A stretch of DNA of 20,209 bases, taken from GCA-2746235 sp049609225. GTDB taxonomy: Bacteria > Planctomycetota > UBA1135. How positions within the stretch are numbered: position 1 is the first letter of the stretch; every line of letters starts with the position of its first letter. Location: NCBI GenBank assembly GCA_049609225.1, contig JBMYYH010000052.1:1-20209 (forward strand), in the 5' to 3' direction. Positions 1 through 7,617 of this stretch are shown in pieces. The position numbers and the translations under genes are program-made. A model generated the notes under the pieces. That model saw only the letters and a program-made list of their open reading frames with translations. It was not told where the DNA came from and did no database searches.

Positions 1-2
1 AA

Positions 3-254
3 GTCGCTCTGAAGGAAGGCAAGAATCTGCTGGTGGTTCCACGCGAGACACCACTCTCGCGCCTGCACCTGGACCTCCTGTCGAAGCTCGCATGGGCTGG
101 TGCCACCATCCTTCCGGCGGCTCCTGGTTTCTATCATCGACCGCAAAGCATCGAGGAACTGGTCGATCATCTTTGCGCCAAGATTCTCAACGTCTGCGGC
201 ATCCCGCAGGATGCGATCCCCGCCTGGGATGGAGGCATCGGTCCGCAAGCATGA
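3..254 (+). CDS. ubiX: UbiX-type flavin prenyltransferase, C-terminal part (5' end outside the window)
   Basis: UbiX enzymes attach a dimethylallyl group to FMN, making the prenylated flavin that UbiD-type decarboxylases need; they act in the cytosol and serve quinone synthesis. The frame is open from base 3, so the gene begins upstream, and about 83 residues remain of a family usually near 190-200. Visible family signatures are VPRETPLSRLHL, which is the conserved phosphate and flavin contact segment, and PGFYHRPQSIEELVDH, followed by a final helix ending near the usual KILxxCGI position. The stop overlaps the next start by ATGA (251-254), so the prenyltransferase downstream is probably translationally coupled. 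A UbiX next to a UbiA-type enzyme points to menaquinone or ubiquinone synthesis. The family call is firm; which quinone is not decided by the sequence seen. Confidence 0.9.
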   Translation, partial: VALKEGKNLLVVPRETPLSRLHLDLLSKLAWAGATILPAAPGFYHRPQSIEELVDHLCAKILNVCGIPQDAIPAWDGGIGPQA

Positions 255-1123
255 GCAATCTCACCACGACCCTGCGCATGATCAAGTTCGAGCACACGGT
301 GTTCGCCTTGCCCTTTGCGATGTCGGGGGCCTGGATTGCTGCTGCAGGATTGCCACCATGGACGGATCTCATCGCCATCCTGATTGCAGCCGTCTGCGCG
401 CGCAGTGCGGCGATGGCCTACAACCGCATCAGCGACTTGCGCTTTGATGCAAGCAATCCACGCACCGCCAATCGGGAACTGGTCACCGGTGCCTTGAGCG
501 TGCGTTATGCGGTGTTGTTCACCGTCATCAATAGCGTCCTGTTTCTGGCTGCGGCGACTTGGCTGTCGCCACTCTGTGGATTGTTGGCGATCCCGGTGCT
601 GGGAGTCCTGCTGGGGTATTCCAAACTTAAGCGCTTTGGTTGGTTCTGCCACTTCGGCCTGGGGTTGGCCCTAGGCATTGCACCGGCGGGCGCGTGGTTG
701 GCGGTCTCCAAAGGTTTCGAAGGGGATTGGCTGGCGCCGCTTGGTATTGGCCTTGGTGTGTTGTTGTGGGTTGCTGGTTTCGACTTGCTCTATTCCATGC
801 AAGACATCGAACACGACCGCAAGGAAGGATTGCATTCCTTCCCGTCGCGCTTTGGTACGGACCTGACTCGCATCGCCTCGATGGTCTGCTACCTCCTGGC
901 GGTTCTGGCCTGGGCGTGGGTGGGCCAACGACTCCACGCAGGCAGCGCCTACTTCCTCGGCCTAGGGCTGCTCGCAGCGATCCTGGTGGCGGAACACTGG
1001 CTGCTCCGCGGGGAACGTCTGCATCGCGTGCCGGTGGTCTTTTTCCGCATCAACGCCTGGGTCGGCGTGGTGTACTTCGTGGCCTTGTGGCTCGACCTCT
1101 CCGCAACTACCCTGGAAGCATGA
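251..1123 (+). CDS. UbiA-family polyprenyltransferase (MqnP/UbiA-like)
   Basis: This 290-residue integral membrane protein should transfer a polyprenyl chain onto an aromatic ring acid during quinone synthesis. Both Asp-rich magnesium-diphosphate motifs are present: NRISDLRFD at residues 58-66 and DLLYSMQDIEHD at 178-189. About eight hydrophobic segments fill the rest, which matches the family fold and length. I take the ATG at 251 because it overlaps the ubiX stop by four bases and the homologous sequence begins there (TLRMIKFEHTVFALPFA); the longer frame upstream lies inside ubiX. A TGGAGG at about 230-235 is rather distant to be its ribosome site, so coupling is more likely. UbiA-like enzymes beside UbiX are typical of the futalosine (Mqn) route, where the enzyme is called MqnP, but a 4-hydroxybenzoate enzyme of the ubiquinone route cannot be excluded. 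Confidence 0.88.
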   Translation: MSNLTTTLRMIKFEHTVFALPFAMSGAWIAAAGLPPWTDLIAILIAAVCARSAAMAYNRISDLRFDASNPRTANRELVTGALSVRYAVLFTVINSVLFLAAATWLSPLCGLLAIPVLGVLLGYSKLKRFGWFCHFGLGLALGIAPAGAWLAVSKGFEGDWLAPLGIGLGVLLWVAGFDLLYSMQDIEHDRKEGLHSFPSRFGTDLTRIASMVCYLLAVLAWAWVGQRLHAGSAYFLGLGLLAAILVAEHWLLRGERLHRVPVVFFRINAWVGVVYFVALWLDLSATTLEA

Positions 1124-2265
1124 GCGCCGCCACGCGCAAGAAACGTCAGCCTGACCCGGGTACCAGTTGCCGGGAGCTGTGCGCGCGTGCCCAGAAGGGG
1201 GATTTGCCGAAGCTTCTGCTGCTTTTGCCGCCCACCAGTGGTGAGGAAGAAACCTGGTTCGGGGAACAGATCCTCGCTGCGGCACGCCAGTTCGGTCGCG
1301 CCCAGGAAGGCCTGGACCTGCTCGACCTCGACGCCAGTTCCCCCGATTTTCAACCCGACCAGATCGACGCCTTCCTCGGCTCGAAATCCCTGTTCGCCAA
1401 TCGTCAGGCCCTGATCCTCGGCCGCGCCGCCAAGGCCATCAATCGTTGGCCGCGTCTCGCCGATGCCATCCTCACGGCCGCAACTTCCGACGATGGTCCG
1501 GAGTGGATGATCGTGCAGGCCGCCGGCAATGCCACCAAAGGCATGAAGCCACTCGCGGGTACGCGCAAGAAGGGAATCGAGAAGGTGCGTTTCCGCGGCC
1601 TTTATGGCGATCCACCGCCATGGAAGCCGGATCCCGATGCCAGTGAAGCCGCGCAGTTCGTCGCGGCGGAAGGCAAGGCGCGTGGTCTGCAATTACAGCG
1701 CGGCGCTTCCGGTTTGCTGGTGCAGCTGGCGGGCGCACGTCCGGGTGATCTGGTGCAGGCCTTGGAGCATTTCCAGATGCTCGGCTTGCCTTCGATCGGC
1801 GAAGAAGAAGTGCGCGAAGTCACGGCGCATAGTGCCGAAGGTTCGGCCTTCGATTTCGCGGATGCCATCCTCACCGGAGATAGCGCGCGCACCTTGCGTC
1901 TGCTGGGTAAGTTGTCGCGCCAAGGTTTGCGCTCCTGGGATGGACGCCGGGTTTCCGCGCGCGATGCTTTCAGCATGATCCTGGCAGCCATCACGCGCGA
2001 ACATAAGAAGACGGTGCAAGTGCTCGATTCCGTTCAAGCTGGTAGCAGCATCGAAGATGCACTGCAGGCAGCTGGATCGCGTCCGAGTATGCCGGTGGTG
2101 CGTCGGATGGAGCAGCGGCTGCAGGTGGCCAATCACCAACATCTGGATACGGTGCTGGCGGCATTGGTTGAGGCTGAAGAACACGTCAAGATGGCGGGAT
2201 GGCGCGATAGCACCTCGGCCTTGGAGTTCTTGGCTTTCCGTACCCTGCGTCGGAGGACGGGATGA
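1120..2265 (+). CDS. holA: DNA polymerase III delta subunit-like protein (clamp loader)
   Basis: The product (381 residues) resembles HolA, the clamp-loader wrench that opens the beta sliding clamp. The family is weakly conserved, and the call rests on the run of typical segments: LGSKSLFANRQALILGRA (87-104) as in the N-terminal domain, GPEWMIVQAAGNATKGMK (126-143) as the strand carrying the usual 'kldkr' position, GARPGDLVQALEHFQML (205-221), and the C-terminal hallmark FADAILTGDSARTLRLLGKL (246-265). Length is slightly above the usual 330-350, with a charged N-terminal extension of about 25 residues. The ATG at 1120 overlaps the prenyltransferase stop by four bases; the open frame before it lies inside that gene and lacks family similarity. 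Its stop in turn overlaps mutL by ATGA, so the delta subunit and MutL are likely made together. No Walker motif is expected in delta and none is seen. Confidence 0.82.
   Translation: MSAATRKKRQPDPGTSCRELCARAQKGDLPKLLLLLPPTSGEEETWFGEQILAAARQFGRAQEGLDLLDLDASSPDFQPDQIDAFLGSKSLFANRQALILGRAAKAINRWPRLADAILTAATSDDGPEWMIVQAAGNATKGMKPLAGTRKKGIEKVRFRGLYGDPPPWKPDPDASEAAQFVAAEGKARGLQLQRGASGLLVQLAGARPGDLVQALEHFQMLGLPSIGEEEVREVTAHSAEGSAFDFADAILTGDSARTLRLLGKLSRQGLRSWDGRRVSARDAFSMILAAITREHKKTVQVLDSVQAGSSIEDALQAAGSRPSMPVVRRMEQRLQVANHQHLDTVLAALVEAEEHVKMAGWRDSTSALEFLAFRTLRRRTG
2252..2256 (+). promoter_or_regulatory. Ribosome binding site of mutL
   Basis: GGAGG lies five bases before the mutL ATG at 2262, inside the last codons of the holA-like gene. 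It supports this start and independent loading of ribosomes in addition to ATGA coupling. Confidence 0.6.
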
Positions 2266-4079
2266 GCCGCATTCATCGGTTGGACCCGGTAGTGATCGAC
2301 CAGATCGCTGCGGGCGAAGTGGTCGAGCGTCCCGCATCGGTGGTGAAGGAGATGGTCGAGAATGCCTTGGATGCCGGCGCCACGCGCATCGAGGTGAAGC
2401 TGGAGGAAGGGGGCGCGCGTCGGATCGAGGTGCGCGATAACGGCAGTGGCATCGCGCCGGAGGATCTGCCTTTGGCGGTGACTTCGCATGCGACTTCGAA
2501 GTTGTCGAAACCGTCGGACCTGGAGGCCATCGCGAGCTTGGGTTTCCGCGGCGAAGCCTTGGCGTCGATCGCATCGGTGTCGCGCTTGAAGGTGGTCTCA
2601 CGCACCGCAGACAGCTCTGCTGGTGCTTCGATGGAAGTGCAGTTCGGGCGCGCCGAAGCGGTGGTGGATGCGGCCTCGCCGAAAGGCACGCGCTTCGTGG
2701 TGGAAGACTTGTTCGCGGAGTTGCCGGCACGGCGTAAGTTCCTGAAACGCGCGGCTACCGAAGCGACCCATGCGCAAAACTGGGTCGAGCGATTGGCGCT
2801 GGTGCATGAAGGCGTCGGCTTTCGCTTCGAACACGATGGACGCCTCGCCTTCGAAGTCTTCCCCGAGGATGATCTCGAAGCCCGCTGCGCCGCCGTCTTC
2901 GGCAAGGGTTTGTCGAAGAACATGGTATCGCTGGATATCCCTGGCGATCCGCTTTCCTGCACGGCCCGCATTGGTCCGCCCGAAAGCGCACGCCGGGATG
3001 CGCGCCGCGTGCACCTGTTCCTGAACGGACGTTGGGTCCGCGATGCTCGACTCTTGCGTGCGGTGCGCGAGGGAGTGAAGGAGTTCGTGCCGATCGGTCA
3101 TTACCCGACCTTGTTCTTGGCCCTGCACATCGCGCCCGATCGGGTCGACGTCAACGTGCATCCGCAGAAGACCGAAGTGCGCTTCCGCGATGAGCGTTTG
3201 GTCTTTGGCACCGTGGTCAATGCCTTACGCAAGACCTTGGCGGAGGCCCATTGGGCGACTCGCGCCGTCGGTGGCGTGGGTTCCATCCTCGGCGAGGGGC
3301 GCGGCATGCCTGCGCCTAGTTGGCAACGCGCCACCGACCTGCAAAATCCACCGGGTGCACCTGCAGGATCGCCCGGCATGCCAGGTGCCGAGGTCGCCGC
3401 AGAAGGCTCTGGCGTCCTCTCTGACGCCGCCAGTCTGGCCGCGCTTGCCGCGGGAGTGGCTGCCGGTGGCGCCCCACAGCTGCCCTTACAGGTGGCCGAG
3501 GAGGATCGCGGCAAAGGCGCTTTCTTGAGAGTGGCCAACACCTACCTGTTCCGCGCGGTGGTGGGCGGCGTCGAGATCATCGACCAACATGCTCTGCATG
3601 AACGGGTCAACCTGGAAGAGCTGCGTCAGGAGTTGCGCCAGGGCCAAGTGCTGACCCAGCCACTCTTGGTGCCCGCCCTGGTCGACCTCTCGCGCGGGGA
3701 ACTCGATCTGTTGCTGAATAAGCGCGAGACCTTCGTGAAACTCGGCGTCGACATCGAGGCCTTCGGCGAAACCACGCTCGCCATTCGCGGCATTCCCGCA
3801 CGTCTCACACGCCTGCGACCGGAGAAGTTGGTCCAGGATCTGCTCGAGATCGCTACCAGCTTCCGCGATGCCACCCCTGACCGTCTGCAGGAAGAGATGC
3901 TGTTCTCGATGGCCTGCCGCGGTGCGGTGATGGCAGGGGACCACGTCGATGCGGCAGCCTTGGAAGGCTTGTTAAAGCGTGGTGCCGATCTACCGCAGGA
4001 CCGCACCTGCGCGCACGGCCGCCCCGTCCGCGTCTTCCTCAGCTTGGAAGACTTGGAACGCGCCTTTTATCGCCGCTAG
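2262..4079 (+). CDS. mutL: DNA mismatch repair protein MutL, endonuclease-competent type
   Basis: MutL links mismatch recognition by MutS to strand cutting. The GHKL ATPase domain is complete: ENALDAGA (33-40), DNGSGI (59-64) and GFRGEAL (94-100), followed by the transducer domain with VNVHPQKTEVRF near residue 300. An Ala/Gly/Pro-rich linker spans about 335-412. The C-terminal domain carries the metal-dependent nicking motif DQHA-x2-E-x4-E (441-452), the ACR motif (551-553) and CAHGRP (583-588), with Ala where Pro or Asn is usual. QPLLVP at 466-471 fits the beta-clamp binding consensus QxxLxP. This architecture is that of MutL from bacteria without MutH. The length of 605 residues is normal. 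The gene is coupled to the upstream clamp-loader gene by ATGA and ends nine bases from a converging gene, with no clear terminator between them. Confidence 0.97.
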   Translation: MSRIHRLDPVVIDQIAAGEVVERPASVVKEMVENALDAGATRIEVKLEEGGARRIEVRDNGSGIAPEDLPLAVTSHATSKLSKPSDLEAIASLGFRGEALASIASVSRLKVVSRTADSSAGASMEVQFGRAEAVVDAASPKGTRFVVEDLFAELPARRKFLKRAATEATHAQNWVERLALVHEGVGFRFEHDGRLAFEVFPEDDLEARCAAVFGKGLSKNMVSLDIPGDPLSCTARIGPPESARRDARRVHLFLNGRWVRDARLLRAVREGVKEFVPIGHYPTLFLALHIAPDRVDVNVHPQKTEVRFRDERLVFGTVVNALRKTLAEAHWATRAVGGVGSILGEGRGMPAPSWQRATDLQNPPGAPAGSPGMPGAEVAAEGSGVLSDAASLAALAAGVAAGGAPQLPLQVAEEDRGKGAFLRVANTYLFRAVVGGVEIIDQHALHERVNLEELRQELRQGQVLTQPLLVPALVDLSRGELDLLLNKRETFVKLGVDIEAFGETTLAIRGIPARLTRLRPEKLVQDLLEIATSFRDATPDRLQEEMLFSMACRGAVMAGDHVDAAALEGLLKRGADLPQDRTCAHGRPVRVFLSLEDLERAFYRR

Positions 4080-4088
4080 ACGGCAGCC

Positions 4089-4982
4089 CTACTTGGCAGC
4101 CCACTCGAAACGGTGCAGCTCGATCGAGCGCGCTGGCATCAGCGATTCCTCAGGGCTGTAGTACATGTCGATGATCTGCGGCGCTTGACGCCCTTTGAAG
4201 GCCTTGTAACCGATCATCTCGAAACGCTGATACAGCACCTCGGGGATGATTGGATCCGACGACTCCGAGCTATCCACCTTTTCCATTTCCAGCACATGCT
4301 GCACCTCCAGGAAACTCGGGTGCAGGGAATCGGCCGGAATCGCCAGACGATAATCCCACAACAATCCATCCGGCCGACGCATCTGGCCGCTGAGGATGCG
4401 GGTACCGTCTTCCAAGGTGGTGAGGGCGGTGGGCTTGTCGCGCCGCTGCAGTCCGCGGACGTCGACCAGCAGCAGCAGATCCGAACAGAGGTCCATGGCC
4501 TCATCGATGGACTTGCGGTCCTCGGTGTATTCATGACCGGACAGCAGCACCTTGTCGCCGCCATCTTCGCGCAACCAATAATCGCGCTCCGAGAAGCCTT
4601 TGGCCACGCGCGTGCCGCGATCGGGATCGTCGATGATGAGTTCGAGCTTGTCGCCACCGCGCTGGCTGTAGAACACCGCAAAACTGACATCGCGCGGATG
4701 CTCGCCACGCTCATGCAGCACCACCCCCAGATCGATGGTGTCGACGTACTGGCCGGCTGCCTTCGGGAACTGCGCTTCTGCGACCTTCTCGAGCAGGGCC
4801 GCAGCCTCCTTGGAGGTGTCTTGGGCCGGCACCACAGGGGCGCTGACTTCTTCCTCGACCGTCACCTGAGGAGCGGGAGCGGGGACCTCGGTTTCGGTGA
4901 CTGGAGCGGGCTCCGGTTCCTGGACTTCGGTGGGAGGCTCCAATTCTTGGAGCAGAGACAAGCTTAGTAGGTAAATCAGCAT
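4089..4982 (-). CDS. Probable exported protein of unknown function with a Pro/Glu-rich linker
   Basis: I do not recognise this 297-residue protein. It starts with a short hydrophobic run (residues 1-11, MLIYLLSLSLL) with no preceding basic residue, followed directly by a Pro/Glu/Val-rich segment up to about residue 54. That pattern suits an exported or membrane-tethered protein with a flexible stalk, although the signal is shorter than usual. The rest looks globular: YVDTIDLGVVLHERGEHP, then strands such as DKLELIIDDPDRGTRVAKGF and SERDYWLREDGGDKVLLSG. These loosely recall LolA-like or outer-membrane lipoprotein-sorting folds that shuttle lipids or lipoproteins across the periplasm; this is a guess from pattern only. 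There is one Cys (166) and no lipobox. An AGGAGG at 5000-5005 precedes the ATG by 17 bases, a long spacing. The gene stands alone between two plus-strand operons, diverging from the M16 pair and converging with mutL. Confidence 0.7.
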   Translation of the reverse strand: MLIYLLSLSLLQELEPPTEVQEPEPAPVTETEVPAPAPQVTVEEEVSAPVVPAQDTSKEAAALLEKVAEAQFPKAAGQYVDTIDLGVVLHERGEHPRDVSFAVFYSQRGGDKLELIIDDPDRGTRVAKGFSERDYWLREDGGDKVLLSGHEYTEDRKSIDEAMDLCSDLLLLVDVRGLQRRDKPTALTTLEDGTRILSGQMRRPDGLLWDYRLAIPADSLHPSFLEVQHVLEMEKVDSSESSDPIIPEVLYQRFEMIGYKAFKGRQAPQIIDMYYSPEESLMPARSIELHRFEWAAK

Positions 4983-5019
4983 CGGAATGACGACCTGGAC
5001 CTCCTAGGATACGCATCAC
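4983..5019. promoter_or_regulatory. 37-bp divergent intergenic region, probable promoters both ways
   Basis: This spacer must hold the start signals of both the minus-strand unknown gene and the plus-strand M16 pair. On the plus strand TAGGAT (5005-5010) looks like a -10 box; transcription from it would begin about two or three bases before the ATG at 5020, giving a nearly leaderless message. The same AGGA could alternatively act as a weak ribosome site ten bases from that ATG. On the minus strand AGGAGG (5005-5000) is a good ribosome sequence but stands 17 bases from the ATG at 4982. No convincing -35 box is visible. Confidence 0.45.
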
Positions 5020-6336
5020 ATGGCCTTCTTGCAGACCATTCCTGAACTCCGCACCCCGGCACCCGGGGTCGAGCTGTTGTGCTTGCCGGAGCCGCGTTTC
5101 AAACGTGCCCAGCTGAGCCTCACCTTCGATACGCCGCTCGACCAGGGCCGCGCCGCCCGCACCTTGCTGGCCGAGGTCCTGGCCCAGGGCAGCGATGCCC
5201 TACCCAGTCGTCTGAAGGTCACGCGTAGCCTCCAAGATCTCTTTGGTGCCAGCTGCAGCCTGTATGCCGATCGCGCGGGGGAATCGCATCGGGTGACCAT
5301 GAACCTAAGTTGGGTCGGTGAGCGTTTCTTGCCGCCGGAAGAGTTGGTGCAGCCACGCCTGCTTGGCCTGGCGCGCGGCTTGTTGGATCGCCCGCGACGT
5401 GGTGCCAATGGCTCGCCTTACGATGTCGAAACCTTGGAGCGCGAGCGCAGCGCTGCCTTGAAGCGCATCCGCGAACGTAAGGATGATCGTTCGGCCTATG
5501 CCGAAGAGCGTTTCCTTGAGTTGATGTGCCATGGCGAACCCTATGGCCTGTTGCCCTGGGAATCCGAAGAAGCGATCCATCGCCTGACCGCCCAGGAGTT
5601 GGAAGCTGCGCGTCTGCAGCTGCTGGCTGATTCGCATGTGACGGCCATCGTCGTCGGCCCATGTGATCCAGAGTTGGTCGAGACTTGGTTGAAGGATTGG
5701 TTCGGGCATCGCAAGGATGTCACCGATCTGCCGCCGATCCTCAATGCCATGCCGGAGGCGCCGCGCGAGTTCCGCGAAGAGTTGCCGATGGAGCAAGCGC
5801 AATTCCATGCCGGCTATCGCTATGAACAGCCGCAAACTGCCCGCGAACATGAAGCGCTCGGTTTGGCCAGCGCTGTGCTCGGTGGCGGCGCCCACGGACG
5901 TCTGTTCCGCATCGTCCGCGAAGAGAAGTCCTTGGCTTATGGCATCTACTCGATGCTGCGTGCACGCAAAGGCTTGATGACGGTTTCGGCTGGCATCGAC
6001 GCCGGCGCCTTCGAAGAGGTGCGGGAAGAAGTCGGTATCCAACTCGACGATCTGCAGAAGAACGGTCCGACCGAGGAGGAAATGCACTTCGCCATCATCA
6101 ACCGTTTGGATCGCCTGCGTGGATTGGCCGATGCGGGAGCGCGTCTGGCGAACTACCACCTGCGCGAGCATTGGGCCGGATTACGTCGGACGCCGGCGGA
6201 ACGCGCGGAGATGTTGCAGAAGTTGGAGCCCGGCGAAGTCGCGGAGGCGGCACGTCGGTTCAAGGCGGATACGGTCTATCTGTTGGCGCCCGCCGAAGAG
6301 ACGGCACCGGCCGTGGCCGAGGAGGTCGAAGCATGA
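5020..6336 (+). CDS. M16-family peptidase-like subunit without the zinc motif (YmfF-like)
   Basis: The 438-residue product has the two-domain M16 fold but lacks HxxEH: the equivalent region reads AARTLLAEVLAQGSD (45-59). Family features include the LFGASCSLYADRAGESH stretch (74-90), the MCHGEPYGLLPWES segment typical of this group, and a C-terminal GGGAHGRLFRIVREEKSLAYG block (288-308), where M16 enzymes place the Arg and Tyr that contact substrate. The pairing of an inactive and an active M16 gene matches YmfF/YmfH of Bacillus and other M16B heterodimers, so this is probably the non-catalytic partner of the next gene. It starts at ATG 5020 after a short divergent promoter region and ends in ATGA overlap with its partner. 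No signal peptide is apparent, so the complex is likely cytoplasmic. The substrate cannot be read from the sequence. Confidence 0.88.
   Translation: MAFLQTIPELRTPAPGVELLCLPEPRFKRAQLSLTFDTPLDQGRAARTLLAEVLAQGSDALPSRLKVTRSLQDLFGASCSLYADRAGESHRVTMNLSWVGERFLPPEELVQPRLLGLARGLLDRPRRGANGSPYDVETLERERSAALKRIRERKDDRSAYAEERFLELMCHGEPYGLLPWESEEAIHRLTAQELEAARLQLLADSHVTAIVVGPCDPELVETWLKDWFGHRKDVTDLPPILNAMPEAPREFREELPMEQAQFHAGYRYEQPQTAREHEALGLASAVLGGGAHGRLFRIVREEKSLAYGIYSMLRARKGLMTVSAGIDAGAFEEVREEVGIQLDDLQKNGPTEEEMHFAIINRLDRLRGLADAGARLANYHLREHWAGLRRTPAERAEMLQKLEPGEVAEAARRFKADTVYLLAPAEETAPAVAEEVEA
6319..6325 (+). promoter_or_regulatory. Ribosome binding site of the catalytic M16 gene
   Basis: GAGGAGG ends seven bases before the ATG at 6333. 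It fixes that start, rather than any earlier codon in the open frame that extends upstream inside the preceding gene. Confidence 0.7.
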
Positions 6337-7616
6337 AGATTCTCGAGACCCTGAAGCATGAACAAGCGGGCGAAGAGGTGACCTTCGCACGGAGCAGTAA
6401 CGGTGTGGATATCGCCCTTTGCCGCACTCCTGGATTTGCCAGCGCCAGCGGTTACTTCGGCTTGCGTTTCGGCAGTACCGATATGCGGTTTCGGATGCCG
6501 TCCGGCGAAGCCATCGACGTGCCTTCCGGCAGCGCGCATTACCTCGAGCACAAATTGTTCGAAGGACGCGAAGAGAAGGTCTTCGATCGTTTCGGACGCC
6601 TCGGTGCCGAGTTCAACGGCGGTACCAGCTTCCGCACCACCAACTACCACTTCACGACGACCGACGGCTTCCTCGATTGCCTCGAGGTGCTGGTCGATTT
6701 CGTGCAGCATCCTTTGATCACGGAGGAGCGCGTCGAGAAGGAGCGCGGCATCATTGAGCAGGAAGTGCGGATGTATGGCGACCACCCCGGTTTCCATGGC
6801 ACTTTCCTGTTGCATGAGGCCTTGTATGCGCACCATGGCATCCGCATCGAGCCCGGTGGTTCGGTCGAAGATGTCCGACGCATCTCCGCGCAGGATCTGC
6901 AGTCTTGTTTCGATGGGTTTTACCGTCCACGCGCGATGCGCCTGGCTCTGGCCGGCGATTTCGAGCCGCAGCCGGTGTTGGATCGTCTGGATGAGCTGTT
7001 GGATGCCCCCGATGGCCCCTTGGCGGAGAAGTTGTATCCGCAGGAGCCAGGGCATCCGGCGGAGGAGATGCTCGAGAAGAAGTTCGCCGTCACGCGGCCG
7101 CATGTGTGGGTCGGTTGGCGCGAACCACAAGGATTGGCGGATGGGCGTGCACGCTTGCGCCAACGCATCTTGTCGAGCTTGGTGTTGGATCTGGTTTTTG
7201 ATTCCTCCAGTGAGACCCACGAGCGGCTCTATCGCGATGGCGTCATCGACGACAGTTTCAACGTCTACTGGTCCAGTGATGAAGACTGGGGGCATGTGGT
7301 GCTTTCGGGAGTGACCGATGACCCCGAAGACTTCGTCGCCAAGGTGCGCAAGGCAGCTGCCGATTGCATCGCCGATGGCCTGCGCGAAGAAGACTACGAA
7401 CGCCTGAAGCGCGCAGCATGGGGCGGTCTGGTCAGTGGTCTGCAGACTCCCTCTGCACTTGCAGGCAGCATCCTCAATGCCATGTTGGAACGCGTGCGTC
7501 CCTTTTCGACCTTGGACCTGCTCGGAGACATTACCTTCGAGGAAGTCGTCGAACGCGCCGAGGAACTGTTCCTGCCGAAGCGTTCGGCGGTAGCGGTGTT
7601 GTTGCCGCAAGACTGA
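6333..7616 (+). CDS. M16-family zinc metallopeptidase, catalytic subunit (YmfH-like)
   Basis: This 427-residue protein carries the inverted zinc motif HYLEH at residues 69-73, and the third ligand is most likely Glu144 in GIIEQEVRMY, about 70 residues on as the family requires. Surrounding sequence (GSAHYLEHKLFEGREEKVFDRF, then FNGGTSFRTTNYHF and DFVQHPLITEERVEKE) closely follows the YmfH subgroup. The C-terminal half is a second M16 domain whose Arg/Tyr block (ERLYRDGVIDDSFNVYWS) departs from the usual pattern, whereas the upstream partner keeps it; this supports a working heterodimer. A GAGGAGG ribosome site and an ATGA overlap fix the start. miaA follows after a single base. Activity on peptides is expected; the natural substrate is unknown. 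In Bacillus the related pair has been linked to late steps of EF-P modification, which may or may not apply here. Confidence 0.92.
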   Translation: MKILETLKHEQAGEEVTFARSSNGVDIALCRTPGFASASGYFGLRFGSTDMRFRMPSGEAIDVPSGSAHYLEHKLFEGREEKVFDRFGRLGAEFNGGTSFRTTNYHFTTTDGFLDCLEVLVDFVQHPLITEERVEKERGIIEQEVRMYGDHPGFHGTFLLHEALYAHHGIRIEPGGSVEDVRRISAQDLQSCFDGFYRPRAMRLALAGDFEPQPVLDRLDELLDAPDGPLAEKLYPQEPGHPAEEMLEKKFAVTRPHVWVGWREPQGLADGRARLRQRILSSLVLDLVFDSSSETHERLYRDGVIDDSFNVYWSSDEDWGHVVLSGVTDDPEDFVAKVRKAAADCIADGLREEDYERLKRAAWGGLVSGLQTPSALAGSILNAMLERVRPFSTLDLLGDITFEEVVERAEELFLPKRSAVAVLLPQD

Positions 7617-7617
7617 G

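Noticed and set aside
640..1119. Upstream extension of the holA-like frame
   Set aside because: It lies within the prenyltransferase gene in another frame; the ATGA overlap at 1120 gives the better start.
1693..2730. 345-codon minus-strand frame across the holA-mutL junction
   Set aside because: It has a low-complexity Arg/Pro/Ser-rich translation, opposes two firm genes and has no start signals.
4082..4102. Direct repeat GGCAGCCC (4082-4089 and 4095-4102) at the mutL end
   Set aside because: It is two short copies at a convergent gene junction with no pairing arms; chance is likely in GC-rich DNA.
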